Notes: a model not told the origin generated them from the letters alone. 64,000 nt of DNA from Semisulcospira habei (GCA_036245525.1 BTPG01000001.1:220873144-220937143), one strand, 5' to 3'. Positions 21,511 through 31,253 are shown, counted from the first letter of the stretch. Made by a program: numbers and translations.

Positions 21511-22283
21511 CACGCACGATGTGCGGTTCAGTTTTTAATTTATGGCGCTTATGTAATTAGCTGCGTCGTACTTTGTCTTGATGTTTACGACCGGCGCTGA
21601 ACTGAGAATCTCGGGCTGGATGCAAATTTGAAGCGATCCAATTGTGCATTTTCAGTTGCTCATAATAATCAATGCTTTTTACAGATACATAGGATTGATG
21701 TTATGTTTTAAGCGTTGAGGTTACTGGAATACGATGGTCTCTTCAAGGTAAAAAACCAAAACAACAGCAACAACAAAGAAACATTGCTTTTGAAGTTATT
21801 GACATAAAGTCTTTTTTGCAGTTTCGTGCACTAAATGTTTCTGAATGTTACTTCCTTCTTTGTCTGTTGTTTCTTTCGCTTCCAGATCCAAATTGCACGA
21901 CAATTCTTCTCGTCTATCTCGCCCCCAGAAGCATTTATGACATATTTTAAAACCATTGTCTAGACATCGTTTGTCTTGGCTGGTAATGTACCCAACCTGA
22001 TATCCAGCACTTCTGAGCCGCTTACTTAGTAGGTAAGTTCGCCGCGACTGGCACCGGTACAGAAAGAGTGTCGACTATTATGATTCGATCCCACATCAGG
22101 CAGTTATATTGTGCGCGAAAATACACTTTTAAACATCGTGCGTTAACCACTTCCCTGCCTTTGGTCGCACTTTTCGTTTGTCGTCAGTCTTTGCTGTTTG
22201 AGGGCCGAAGACACCCCCCCCCCCCCTCCCCTTCTCCCGGCATCCATCCATCCATGTAACACGGATACAACTGAAGTGGGGCC
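21511..22283. other. Unassigned
   Basis: A C-run at 22215-22227 precedes CCATCCATCCATCC. No gene or larger repeat recognised. Confidence 0.4.
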
Positions 22284-22350
22284 AGCAAGAGGCATAGACC
22301 CTCATGGGCCCCCGCAGGTGCGGGGTCCCATGAGGGTGTATGCCTCTTGC
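22284..22350. mobile_element. Hairpin repeat, family C, with arm-matched variants
   Basis: Left arm has GACCCTCATGGGCCCC, right arm GGTCCCATGAGGGTG. The copy-specific CCCTCATGGG occurs on both arms where other copies have TCCTCATGAG. Confidence 0.88.
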
Positions 22351-22798
22351 AGTTGGATCGAATGCATCTTTTCACGCCAGTGACGGGATTCTGTAATGTA
22401 GACCTTGCGAGCCAGTTCAGCGCAAAACTGACAACTCCGTTCAATGTCTTGGCGGTATTTTGCGCATCGTCTTTTGTATTGACTTTTTATGCGGATTATT
22501 GTGGAAGATGAATCGGCCGTGATAGTTCAAGGGTCTGTCTTCTTCTTGAGTATATACCGATTTTCCTCGCTATTCTTTTCAGTGGAAATATGAAACCCAT
22601 TTGAATAAATATTATGATTTATGATGTGCGGTGTTGCACCGCGAGGAAGCACCTTCCCCCAGGAAGGCATCCCTATTTCCCTTAAAGCTCACAAAGTATG
22701 CAGCGTAAGACAATCTAAGCTATGTCCTTACACATATACCAGTATCACATGCAAACTTTAAAATACAAAATACAAGGGTTCGTTAGAAAAAGAAGTGT

Positions 22799-22831
<33 letters not shown>

Positions 22832-23290
22832 TAGTTCATCCATTCACTGCCCACTGACACACACAAGCATGTCTTTTGAAACCGTGGCGAATTCAACGCC
22901 AGATAATCTTATCCACCCAAGGAACTTCCCATATCAGCGTGGGCACAGGGAGTACCTTTGCCTCTTGCTGCTGGGTGGTGGTGGTATTTTCCCGACAATG
23001 AAGAGGTTAAGGTAGACATGTCGCCTGTAGTGTGTCAGGGTCTGAACGGTTTGTGAATTTTACGATTTCCATGAAACTAAATTCATGGCGTAGGCACCTG
23101 CCACATTTCAGCGCTGCAGGTCCGTTAAACGTTGGCTCACTTTCAAAGATTGAGATCTTTATCGAATTGCTCCTTCTCTCTCGCTCACGTTTTCGTTCGC
23201 TAAAAGATTTTAGGTCATTATAAGTTAATTTGAACTAATTCCGTTCGCTGTATCTGATAAAAGCTGGCATGGAAATGTGGGGTTCGAGAG
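22351..23290. other. Unassigned, with TG/G low complexity
   Basis: 22796-22829 is (TG)n running into a G-run. A partial family C right arm (GTACCTTTGCCTCTTGC) lies near 22952-22970. No gene recognised. Confidence 0.4.
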
Positions 23291-23368
23291 AAGCTAATCT
23301 GGCACTACCCTTGAATTATCATGGTCAATTCATCTCCTGCTGTAGGCACTCGGGGCTAAATGGGTTAA
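23291..23368. mobile_element. Family A MITE, right half
   Basis: AAGCTAATCTGGCACTACCC, AATTATCATGGTCAATTCAT, CTCCTGCTGTAG, then GGGGCTAAATGGGTTAA with TTAA at 23365-23368. The left half is absent. Confidence 0.85.
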
Positions 23369-23454
23369 AGTCGTTGATGCGGGCGAGGAAAATTAGGTTA
23401 GAAAAACCAAGAGAGACAGACGAGGTGTGTGTACGGGTTCGCGCGTGTGTGGGT

Positions 23455-23517
23455 AGGGGTGGAGTTTGGGGGGGGGTGGTGGTGGTGGTGGGGGGGGGGA
23501 GGTGGGGGGGGGGGGGC
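23455..23517. repeat. G-rich low-complexity tract
   Basis: G-runs with GGT repeats. A potential quadruplex-forming stretch and a likely spot for sequencing length error. Confidence 0.75.
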
Positions 23518-23708
23518 TTGTGATAGAATATGTCATGATCCTTGCTTTGGAAACGTGTGTTTGCAAATCGTGCTGTTTTATGATTACGCTTTAGCTCATT
23601 GTAACCCAAGACCGAAATCCCCAAATATTGCCGTTATCCTCTGAAGACTGCAGTGCAGTGCAGGACACAGATCCATATCTTGCTGTGGTGTTTCTGGGGT
23701 AGAATGAG

Positions 23709-23800
23709 TTAACCCATTGCGTGTCGGTAGCAGTTTTTATCGCGATGATTCCTTCAGGAAGCATTGCGACCAAAATCGCTACCGACACGCAAAGGGTTAA
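23709..23800. mobile_element. TTAA-flanked hairpin MITE, family E
   Basis: TTAACCCATTGCGTGTCGG on the left and CCGACACGCAAAGGGTTAA on the right. Inner arms are GTAGC..TTTTATCGCGATGAT and its imperfect complement. TTAA plus CCC at the end resembles piggyBac termini. Related copies at 27412-27475 and 31162-31253. Confidence 0.87.
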
Positions 23801-23995
23801 ATGTGTCGATTTGCGATAAAATAACGGAAGGCGGCCGTAAACTGTGGCAGCTAACAAACTCGTCCCCACCCGGTCTTGAGGTTGAATAAGAGAGAGAGAT
23901 GCTGTCAGTGGTTGTTTAGCTGTTGATTGACAAATCAATGAATCAATCAATCTTTATTCAACAACGGTGAAGATATTAACAGTCAGTGACTATAC

Positions 23996-25594
23996 TAATG
24001 GTCAAACTAAGGACCACCCCTCTTTTTTGTCATTGTTTATCGTCGCAAGTACGCTAATAAAACACAAAAACGCAATGTTCTTTCGATCCAAATGGGTTAA
24101 AATTTGACCTTAGACAGTCAACTGTACAGGGAACAATAGACAACAATTCATTAAGTTCCACAAACGTGTCAAATGCACGTGAAACATCGTCAGTTTTTGT
24201 GAAAAGCTGTGCGATATTGGCAAGCGTACCAAAGGCAGGCAGGTGGAAAAACTCTGTAAAGTCGTGATGCACGTGCTAAAGGGGTCAGTCGTGAACACTG
24301 AGCACTTCTGTTTTGCTACAAATACCGGTACAGTAGGGGCATAATTGTCACTTTCCTAACCATGCCACCACGACGAAACCTAACGCCAGTAGATCAAGGC
24401 CGGGCGCTAGCATGGCTGCAGGATGGAATTTCCGGACGAGAAGTTGGGAGACGTCTTGGGGTGTCCTATTCAGTGATGCAGAGGCTGCTGGCACGATTCC
24501 AAGAAACTGGAAATGCAGAACGACGACCCTGCTCAGGACGCCCGCGCTGCACCAGCAGAAGGGAGGACAGCGGATATCTCTGTGTGGCGGCTCTGCGCGA
24601 CCAAACTGTCACGTCAACCACTCTGCGACGTCAACTGATGCAAGCTGCAAACGTTAACGTCAGCAGAAGCACAGTCTGCCGACGTCTGCGCGAAATTGGC
24701 CTGGCTTCATGCAGAGCAGCAGTGAGAATACCCCTCACTCCAGCCCATCGCAGAGCCCGGGTTGCCTCGTGTCGTCAACATGTTAGGTGGAACAGACTAG
24801 TGGACTCAGGTTCTGTTTACTGATGAGTCACGGTTCACTGTGTCTTTCAACGACGGCAGGGTCAGGGTCTGGAGACGCCAGGGCTAGCGATTCACGGATG
24901 GATACGTCCAAGAGATGGATCACTACGGAGGAGACTCAGTCATGGTCTGGGCAGGCTTCAGCAGGGAAGGCAGGACCCCCCCCCCCCCCCTTTCCACGTC
25001 ATCCGAGGCACCATGACTGGACTGCGCTATCGGGACGAGATTGTGCAGCCCCTCATCCAGCCAGCTCTCCAAGCCATAGGCGACAATGCTGACCTCATCG
25101 CTCCCGTGTGGTGAATGAATACCTTGAGCAACGGGGGCATCATGAGGATGGAGTGGCCAGCTCGTTCACCTGATCTGGCTCCTATCGAGCACCTCTGGGA
25201 CGTGCTGGGGCAACGTGTAGTCAGCAACAACCCCCCCCCCCCCCCATCCCACCTCAAGGCGTCCCCCAGCTGACTCAGTTCCTGCATCAAGAGTGGGAAG
25301 CGATCCCACAACATGTTCTCCGAATCCTGGTGAACTCCATGCGTCAACGCTGCTGCAAACGGTGGGTACACTCGCTACTGACTGGACCAGTCTTGTGTGA
25401 CTTTTCAAATGAGGGGTGGGTGAACATTCCAACGTACTGCTGTTGTTACAATTGCTTGATTTACTCAAAACTTAAATGAAATTGTTACTGAATAAATTAG
25501 CAAAGTACTGACTCCAAGTATTGTTACATTATTTGTGTGGTGTTGTCGGTGCGTCTGCGATAAAAAAAAAATGGCCGTTAAGTTTTGACCATTA
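23996..25594 (+). mobile_element. Tc1-like DNA transposon
   Basis: Left end TAATGGTCAAACTAAGGACC and right end GGCCGTTAAGTTTTGACCATTA form an inverted pair bounded by TA (23996-23997, 25593-25594), the Tc1/mariner target. Length is 1.6 kb, normal for the family. It carries one transposase pseudogene on the plus strand. The flanking sequence is a single LINE tail, so the insertion is younger than that LINE copy. Confidence 0.87.
24362..25377 (+). pseudogene. Tc1-type transposase, frameshifted
   Basis: An open N-terminal part from ATG 24362 runs to 24823: helix-turn-helix (GISGREVGRRLGVSYSVMQR), the GRPR-like hook (CSGRPR) and the second HTH (VSRSTVCRRLREIGL). A frameshift near 24800 moves on to VLFTDESRF, the first catalytic Asp. 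A TAG follows in RQG-stop-RFTDG. The second Asp block is damaged (GDNAD where family members have DDNAxPH). The third block SPDLAPIEHLWDVLG has its Glu. The spacing implied by the blocks is close to the DD34E class. C-runs at 24977 and 25229 add further shifts. Not functional as read. Confidence 0.88.
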
Positions 25595-25700
25595 GTATGT
25601 CATTTTTCGTACCTGCCGTTGCTACAACTACGACTAAGTACAAAATATACATAAAACAAGGACATCAAAGCACAGTGATACAAAATACAAAACACTAAAC

Positions 25701-25984
25701 ACAAACACAAGCATGCATGCACAAACGCACTCGCGCGCGCGCGTGCACACACACGCACACACACACACGTACCCATACACACACGCGCACATACACATGA
25801 TTGTTAGAATATACACGTACATTCGTTTGTCTATGCATAACTAGATATTGTTATTTGAGTGGTGTCAGGTATCTATAAAGACTTGTTTTGAAACGACAAA
25901 GTAATTTGTAGAACGTTTTAAAGTTTTGCCATGTGAGTCGTAATTTTAATTGTTGTCGTTCGTATCCATCCGCTGTAGTAAACA
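25701..25984. repeat. CA/CG-rich low complexity and unassigned sequence
   Basis: 25720-25800 is a compound CACG/CA tract. The rest has no recognised feature. Confidence 0.55.
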
Positions 25985-26060
25985 TGTATGTGCTCGTCTG
26001 GGATCTTGGACCTTACGACGTAATCTCCGTAAGGTCCAAACTCACAGACCAGCACACAGA
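25985..26060. mobile_element. Hairpin repeat, family B
   Basis: TATGTGCTCGTCTGGGATCT, TGGACCTTACG / CCGTAAGGTCCA, then CTCACAGACCAGCACACA. Arms well preserved. Confidence 0.87.
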
Positions 26061-26232
26061 TTCAAACATTCAAGCCTTGCTCAATACCCATGGGTATTAA
26101 CAGCAAAAATAGCAAATAATCAGTTTATCAGTTAAACCTCCATTGATTGCTTCTGGAACAAAGTCTCATTTCACGACCGTAAACCCAGGCCAATCATAAA
26201 ACCGAATTTCATGCAGAATTGACCTCATTTGT

Positions 26233-26304
26233 GTGTGCTGGTCTGTGATATTGGACCTTACGTCTAGGAAGCCGTAGGATCCATATTCACAGACCATCAT
26301 GCAC
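26233..26304. mobile_element. Hairpin repeat, family B
   Basis: GTGTGCTGGTCTGTGATATT, GGACCTTACG, GCCGTAGGATCC, ATATTCACAGACCATCATGC. The ATATT change next to the GGTCTGTGA arm is mirrored as ATATTCACAGACC on the right. Confidence 0.85.
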
Positions 26305-26348
26305 TTCGTCCTTGAAAATTAATCTTTTGGCTGTCGGTGGCGGTTTTG

Positions 26349-27390
26349 GGCTCACGTGTGAAGCAAACGTGAGTATGTTTTGGGCCAGTGGTCGTCTGTC
26401 CGTCGTCTTTCAGCCGTCGTCCGTCCGCCGTCGTCCGTGGTAAACTTTAACGTTGGCATTTTCTCGGAGACTATTCAAGCCACAGTCTTCCAACTTGGCC
26501 CAATGATACTTCGTGGCAAGACTTTTCTAAACATACCAATTTGAGTGACCTCTCTCAAAGGTCAAGGTGACAGGGGATCAGGAAATAGGTTTAAAAAATA
26601 GTCATATTTTGACAAAATTTATGTTTTCTCAAATACTATTCACAAATTCAAACCCGAACTTGGTACAAAGATACCTGCTGGTAAGACCTTTCAAAGCATA
26701 CTAATTTGGTTGACACCTCGGAAAGGTCAAGGGTCACAAGAGATCTGAAAATAAGCTAAAAAGGCCAGATTGACAAAAGATTAAAAAATAAAAATAAAAA
26801 TTCACAACTTCAAACCCAAACTTACACAGAGATACCTGACGGTAAGACCTTCCTATGCTTACTAATTTGGATGACCTCTCAGAAATGTCAAGGGTCACGA
26901 GATCAAGAAATAGGTCACAAATAGCCATTTTTGGACAATTTTTCCCCGCCTAATACTATATACAACTTCCATCCGAAACCTGGTAGAGAGATACCTCATA
27001 TTAAAACCTTCCTGTGCATGCTAATTTGGACGACCCCTCGGAAAGGTTAAGGGTCACAAGAGATCACCAAATGATGTCTATTTTTTGGTCGAATTTAACT
27101 TTTTTTTGAGGATTTTTGCAAGACTTTAAAACGAAAATGTAGCAGAAAGGTAGCTGATGATAAGACCTTTCTATGCGTACTAATTTGGTTCACTGCTTAC
27201 AAAGGTCGAGTGTCATAGGAGGTTGACAAAAGTAAAAAAATTGCGTACATTGTGAGAAAACATGGATTTTGCAGGCCCAAAAGCCAACACTTTCCTTATG
27301 TTAGAACACGTGCTTACTTCAATGACTTGTCGGAAAGGTAAAAGTTACAAGGGTTAGATTAAGTATGTTGATCGGTCATGCACGTGAGCC
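26349..27390 (+). mobile_element. Composite repeat, copy 5
   Basis: Starts GGCTCACGTGTGAAGC and ends CACGTGAGCC. The leader is GTCGTCCGTCCGCCGTCG, GTAAACTTTAACG, GGAGACTATTCAAGCCACAG. Unit landmarks recur at about 26659, 26821, 26978 and 27136, giving a period near 158 bp. DR1-like AGGTCAAGGGTCA at 26724-26736. Non-coding. Confidence 0.92.
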
Positions 27391-27411
27391 TTAAGGGCTT
27401 TGCCATTCATG

Positions 27412-27475
27412 TTGTCACAGTGATTCCAGCAGGAATCATCGCGACCAAATGCGCTACTGACATTCAAAGGGTTAA
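27412..27475. mobile_element. Family E MITE, right part
   Basis: GTGATTCCAGCAGGAATCAT, CGCGACCAAATGCGCTAC, ATTCAAAGGGTTAA with TTAA at 27472-27475. The left TTAA arm is missing and the fragment abuts composite copy 5. Confidence 0.75.
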
Positions 27476-27756
27476 AATGTCATGTGTATAGCAATCTACG
27501 TGCCGCTTCCGATTTAACGACATATATTCCATATTCACTGTAAAGTTGTGGTTAATCGTGCCTTTTCTTGTTCTTAAGTCACTTCTATTTATAGAAGGGA
27601 CCTTTTCGGACGGGTCGCGGTGGGGCGAATTTAATATCATGTCCCTGACGTCAAAGGCGGGCAGGCCTAAACCTCTCACAGTTGAAGATAAAAATTACGT
27701 CTTGTCTAATTACGCTAACCTCGCTGCTGAACGTACATTTGGCGCGAAGCGCCGTA
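27476..27756. other. Unassigned, with an unrecognised open frame
   Basis: An open frame from ATG 27546 reads through SRWGEFNIMSLTSKAGRPKP and then runs into the TATG array. No known domain and no splice support. It may be coding debris. I cannot name it. Confidence 0.25.
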
Positions 27757-27778
27757 TGTGCGTATGTATGTATGTATG

Positions 27779-27809
<31 letters not shown>

Positions 27810-28067
27810 TGTAATGTAATGTAATGTTATGTATGTAATGTATGTATGTATGTATGTATGTATGTATGTATGTATGTATGTATGTATGTATGTGTGTGTG
27901 TGTGTGCGTGTGTGTATGTGTGTATGTATGTATATGTATATGTATGTATGTATATGTATATGTATGTATGTATATGTATGTATGTATATGTATATGTATG
28001 TATGTATATGTATATGTATGTATGTGTATGTATATGTATGTATATGTATGTATGTATGTATGTATGT
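27757..28067. repeat. TATG / TATA-TG compound microsatellite
   Basis: (TATG)n with GTAAT, (TG)n and (TATATG)n blocks. The tetranucleotide keeps several frames open (MYVC or THIY repeats), which are artefacts. Confidence 0.92.
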
Positions 28068-28505
28068 AAACAAGAGAATCTCCGACATTTCTGGACACAC
28101 GCTTGAAACTTGGCGAAATACTTTCTTAAAGGGGTGGCTAAGAGAGCCTCCGAGCATATTGTAACTGAATGTCTCATTGTAGACATAAACAACCGTTTAT
28201 AGGGAGTCAGTTGACCCAGAGTCCGTATTCATGTCATATTTACTCGAAATCTTGGCTATAGCTCGTTTGGAGAATGACATTGGATTAGTTCGTTAGCCAG
28301 CTTTGTATCCTTTCAACTTCTTTAGTAAAAATTAATTCTTTTCAGAAAAGAATTAGAACAGTAAACTGACCTTGACTTATTTAGAAAGTCAGACAGTGGC
28401 AGTGACGTAAAAGAGGCAACTCAGTCAGGCAGACATTGACATAATACTCTAAATATGACGTAATTCTCTCTAGCGCGTGCTCTCTCTCTCTCACAGACAT
28501 CCGCG

Positions 28506-28572
28506 CATCTCCAAGAGACATAGATCCTCATGCGCCCGGAGAGCGCATGAGGATCTATGTTTCTTGGAGATG
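28506..28572. mobile_element. Hairpin repeat, family C, within unit 1
   Basis: CATCTCCAAGAGACATAGAT and CCTCATGCGC, then GCGCATGAGGATCTATG and TTTCTTGGAGATG. The flanking CATCTCC, found elsewhere only in unit 2, is also mirrored. Confidence 0.88.
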
Positions 28573-28587
28573 TTTGGAGAGCGCGTG

Positions 28588-28602
28588 CATGCACGCACTA
28601 AC

Positions 28603-28675
<73 letters not shown>
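28588..28675. repeat. CACG/CA microsatellite
   Basis: ACGC repeats then (CA)n at the end of duplication unit 1. Confidence 0.88.
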
Positions 28676-28780
28676 AATCGTCGTCCTTTCAGAAGAGTAT
28701 GCAGGTGACCTCATATAGCTAGTTTGGAGAAAGACATTGGATGAGTTCGTTAGCCAGCTTTGTACCCTTTCAACTTCTTC

Positions 28781-28814
<34 letters not shown>

Positions 28815-28961
28815 CTTTTCAGAAAAAAATTCAAACAGTAAAAACCTTGACTTCTGGAGAAAGTCAGACAGTGGCGTTGACGTAAAAGAAGCAACCCCGT
28901 CACCTCGCAGACATTGACACAATACTCTAAATATGACGCAAATCTCTCTCGTGCGTGTGCT

Positions 28962-29039
<78 letters not shown>

Positions 29040-29061
29040 CGATATACTGATGTGTGTGTGT

Positions 29062-29100
<39 letters not shown>

Positions 29101-29112
29101 TGTGTGTGTGGA

Positions 29113-29172
29113 GGGTTGTGCAGGCTTGGCTTGGCGCCTGTAGGCTACAAGCTAATCTGGCACAAGCCGGTG
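29113..29172. mobile_element. Family A MITE core remnant
   Basis: GGCTTGGCTTGGCGCCTGTA, then ACAAGCTAATCTGGCACA. The left arm is mostly lost. Confidence 0.6.
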
Positions 29173-29221
29173 CACGCGGCAATTGCACACCGGCGCGCGT
29201 GTGTGTGTGTGTGTACGTTAT

Positions 29222-29330
29222 TTTGATTTTGTAGTGTGTAGCAAGGACAAGAATGAAAACAGGTCTGCGCACCTATTCTTTTATCCTTGGAAAATAAAGT
29301 TTCATTCATTCATTCATTCATTCATTCATT
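29222..29330 (+). mobile_element. LINE 3' tail
   Basis: TAGTGTGTAGCAAGGACAAG, TTATCCTTGGAAAATAAAG, TTTCATTCATTCATTCATTC, matching the AAAATAAAGTTTCATT...ATTC ends of the LINEs at 35-39 kb. It is followed immediately by (TC)n (29331-29345). Confidence 0.75.
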
Positions 29331-29357
29331 CTCTCTCTCTCTCTCACACATGCGCGC

Positions 29358-29422
29358 ATCTCCAGGAGGCATAGACCCTCATGCGCCCTCCGGGTGCATG
29401 AGGATCTATGCCTCTTGAAAAT
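29358..29422. mobile_element. Hairpin repeat, family C, within unit 2
   Basis: CATCTCCAGGAGGCATAGAC, CCTCATGCGCCC, GGGTGCATGAGGATCTATGC, CTCTTG. Corresponds by position to the unit 1 hairpin. Confidence 0.85.
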
Positions 29423-29510
29423 GTTTGGAGCGCGCGCGCACGCACGCACTAAAACGCACACACACGTCGCATGCAAGTGACCCGTGTACTTAGTATATCA
29501 TGTAGCTAGG

Positions 29511-29967
29511 TAAAGTCAACCTGCTTTCACACAAATTATAGCAAGACTGAAATTGTATCGTGAAATTCTAGTTTTGTCAGCATTTTCTCAAGCCTATGAA
29601 GCGAAAGTGAAACTCATATCACGAAACTATAATATTACGTACAAACTAAAACTTACGTCATGACAAATGACGTTTGACAAACTAATGACGCGTATGTCTT
29701 GCGCCTCTTATAGAGCTCACTGGCGCATTGGCAGATCTGCGAGACTTTTTCAATAGGAGATAATTTAACATCCGAATCAGGTTAAAGACAAAAGGTAGAG
29801 ACACTTGACAGCGAAGACAGCTCTCATATAGAAGGGACTTTGTGGGTTATGGTTCATCCCATCTTAGTGGTACAAAAACTGATGCGTACCGTGTAGGCAG
29901 TAAGGATCGGCTACAAGGAGGTGTGGTTTAGTACGGCCCGATATAAAAACACATGGCCTATAACAAA
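29511..29967. other. Unassigned
   Basis: AT-rich with TATCACGAAACTATAATATT-like words. No gene or repeat recognised. Confidence 0.4.
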
Positions 29968-30388
29968 AGGTCCCGCCACACATGCCGATTTTGAGGCTGA
30001 TTCTCGAGCAGTTTCGAATCGGAGTGTGATCGGACCGGACTACAAAAACGTGTGCACTGCCACACATTCCCCGACTTTTTTTTTAGCCGACCGGTTTGAA
30101 CCGAAGATCAAGGTCGTACCTGTTCTGCAAAATGGCTGCTAGTTTTGACAGTGATGATGATGTACTTGTATTATCAGCAGTTTTGCATCATACTCGGGAA
30201 GAGACGGGCGAAACATCGGCAACGAAGGTGGTACTGATCTTCCGCCATTTTCAAACTGAAACGACGTGCTTTGCGAGACGCGCTATTACCGGGATTGGGA
30301 TCGGGTCGTTTGTATGACGTCATCCGATCGCAATCGGATCGGAATCGGCTACAAAATCGGGGCACAATCGGCATGTGTGGCGGTGCCT
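29968..30388 (+). mobile_element. PIF/Harbinger-like non-autonomous element
   Basis: Left end AGGTCCCGCCACACATGCCG and right end CGGCATGTGTGGCGGTGCCT form an inverted pair of about 20 bp. Subterminal GATTCTCGAG...CGAATCGG repeats (ATCGGATCGGAATCGG near the right) look like binding-site clusters. The flanks AAA/AAA suggest a 3-bp target duplication, as in PIF/Harbinger elements. Inside is a short open frame with an acidic start typical of Harbinger proteins. Confidence 0.7.
30132..30317 (+). pseudogene. Harbinger-like N-terminal coding fragment
   Basis: ATG at 30132 gives MAASFDSDDDVLVLSAVLHH and continues to a stop at 30315-30317. Harbinger transposases often begin with a short Ser/Asp-rich stretch followed by a Leu-rich one. 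No nuclease motifs remain, so this would be a residue of a deleted autonomous element. The assignment is moderate and rests on the N-terminus plus the surrounding ends. Confidence 0.45.
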
Positions 30389-30572
30389 AAAGACTTGATA
30401 TAGCAAAACTCGGATGCAACGCTTTTCGAGATTTCCCGATTTGACGTTTCGTGTCATATGTTTCGCTTATAACAACCCTGGAAAATAACAGCTCGAAAAT
30501 TTGGCGTTTTGTTACATCCCGAGTCAACGGTATTTTGCGTCGAAGAATGATACGTCATAAAATGATGCTAAG

Positions 30573-30789
30573 TTAACCCTTTTAGCCCCGGATCCCTAAA
30601 GCAGGAGATTGCTTGACCGTGATAATTCAAGGATAGTGCCAGATTAGCTTGGTGCCTTCAGGCGCCAAGCTAATCTGGCACTATCCTTGAATTATCATGG
30701 TCAAGCCATCTCCTGCAACTCAGTGGTACATAGTCGTTAGGCAGCACCTTCAAAATTTGAGAAATTAGGCCTTGGAGATAAAAGGGTTA
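30573..30789. mobile_element. TTAA-type hairpin MITE, family A, with arm-matched variants
   Basis: TTAACCCTTTTAGCCCC at the left and AAAAGGGTTAA at the right, TTAA intact. Copy-specific AAGGATAGTGCC on the left and GGCACTATCCTT on the right (others have GGGTAGTGCC / GGCACTACCC). Also GCTTGACC and GGTCAAGC where others have GATCGACC / GGTCGATC. Confidence 0.94.
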
Positions 30790-30975
30790 ACAACGTAGAG
30801 CATAGTATGACGTTTTGGCACTTTCACAGCGTAAGGGAATTTTCAGAATCAACCGATAAAGAGATTCCATGTAATTCATTGCTGTGGCGAAATGTCAGCA
30901 AACACTTGCCATTGGAACTTTAATTGCTAAATTTAGCTGCAATTAGAGTTCGAGGTCGTTTGGAATCGGAACTTA

Positions 30976-30976
<1 letters not shown>

Positions 30977-31062
<86 letters not shown>
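30977..31062. repeat. (TG)n microsatellite
   Basis: Pure (TG)n of about 85 bp. Confidence 0.92.
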
Positions 31063-31064
<2 letters not shown>

Positions 31065-31161
31065 AATCTTCTGTTCGAGACTGGCTGGAATTTGGATAGC
31101 TATGAGCTGTATTCTTAGAATGGCAAAAAGTAGTAAGATTTCACAAGATCTAGGACTTGAC

Positions 31162-31253
31162 TTAACCCTTTGGTTGTCGCTAACGCTGTTTGTGGAGGTG
31201 ATGCCTACAGGAATCACCCCGACAAAAAGCGCTAGTGACAACCAGAGGGTTAA
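31162..31253. mobile_element. TTAA-flanked hairpin MITE, family E
   Basis: TTAACCCTTTGGTTGTCGCT on the left and GCTAGTGACAACCAGAGGGT then TAA on the right. The copy-specific GGTTGTC / GACAACC is mirrored. TTAA intact. Confidence 0.87.

Larger units (their letters stand above)
23937..25700 (-). mobile_element. LINE 3' tail, split by a Tc1-like insertion
   Basis: 23937-23995 reads AATGAATCAATCAATCTTTA, TTCAACAACGGTGAAG, the minus-strand form of the LINE tail seen at 35280-35378 and 56091-56170. The remainder, TTTTTCGTACCTGCCGTTGC, continues at 25605-25625 after the insertion. Only the 3' untranslated part is present. The far boundary near 25700 is approximate. Confidence 0.8.
28247..28712. repeat. 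Segmental tandem duplication, unit 1
   Basis: Starts TATAGCTCGTTTGGAGAATG and runs through AGTTCGTTAGCCAGCTTTGT, AAAGTCAGACAGTGGCAGTG, AATACTCTAAATATGACG, a short (TC)n, a family C hairpin and a CACG/CA tract. The same order recurs directly downstream (28713-29510). Confidence 0.8.
28713..29510. repeat. Segmental tandem duplication, unit 2 (expanded)
   Basis: Repeats the unit 1 order: TATAGCTAGTTTGGAGAAAG, GAGTTCGTTAGCCAGCTTTG, AAAGTCAGACAGTGGCGTTG, AATACTCTAAATATGACGC. Differences are an A-run (28784-28812), a longer (TC)n (28967-29036), a (TG)n block (29049-29110), a family A core remnant and a LINE tail inserted before the family C hairpin (29358-29422). Confidence 0.8.
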
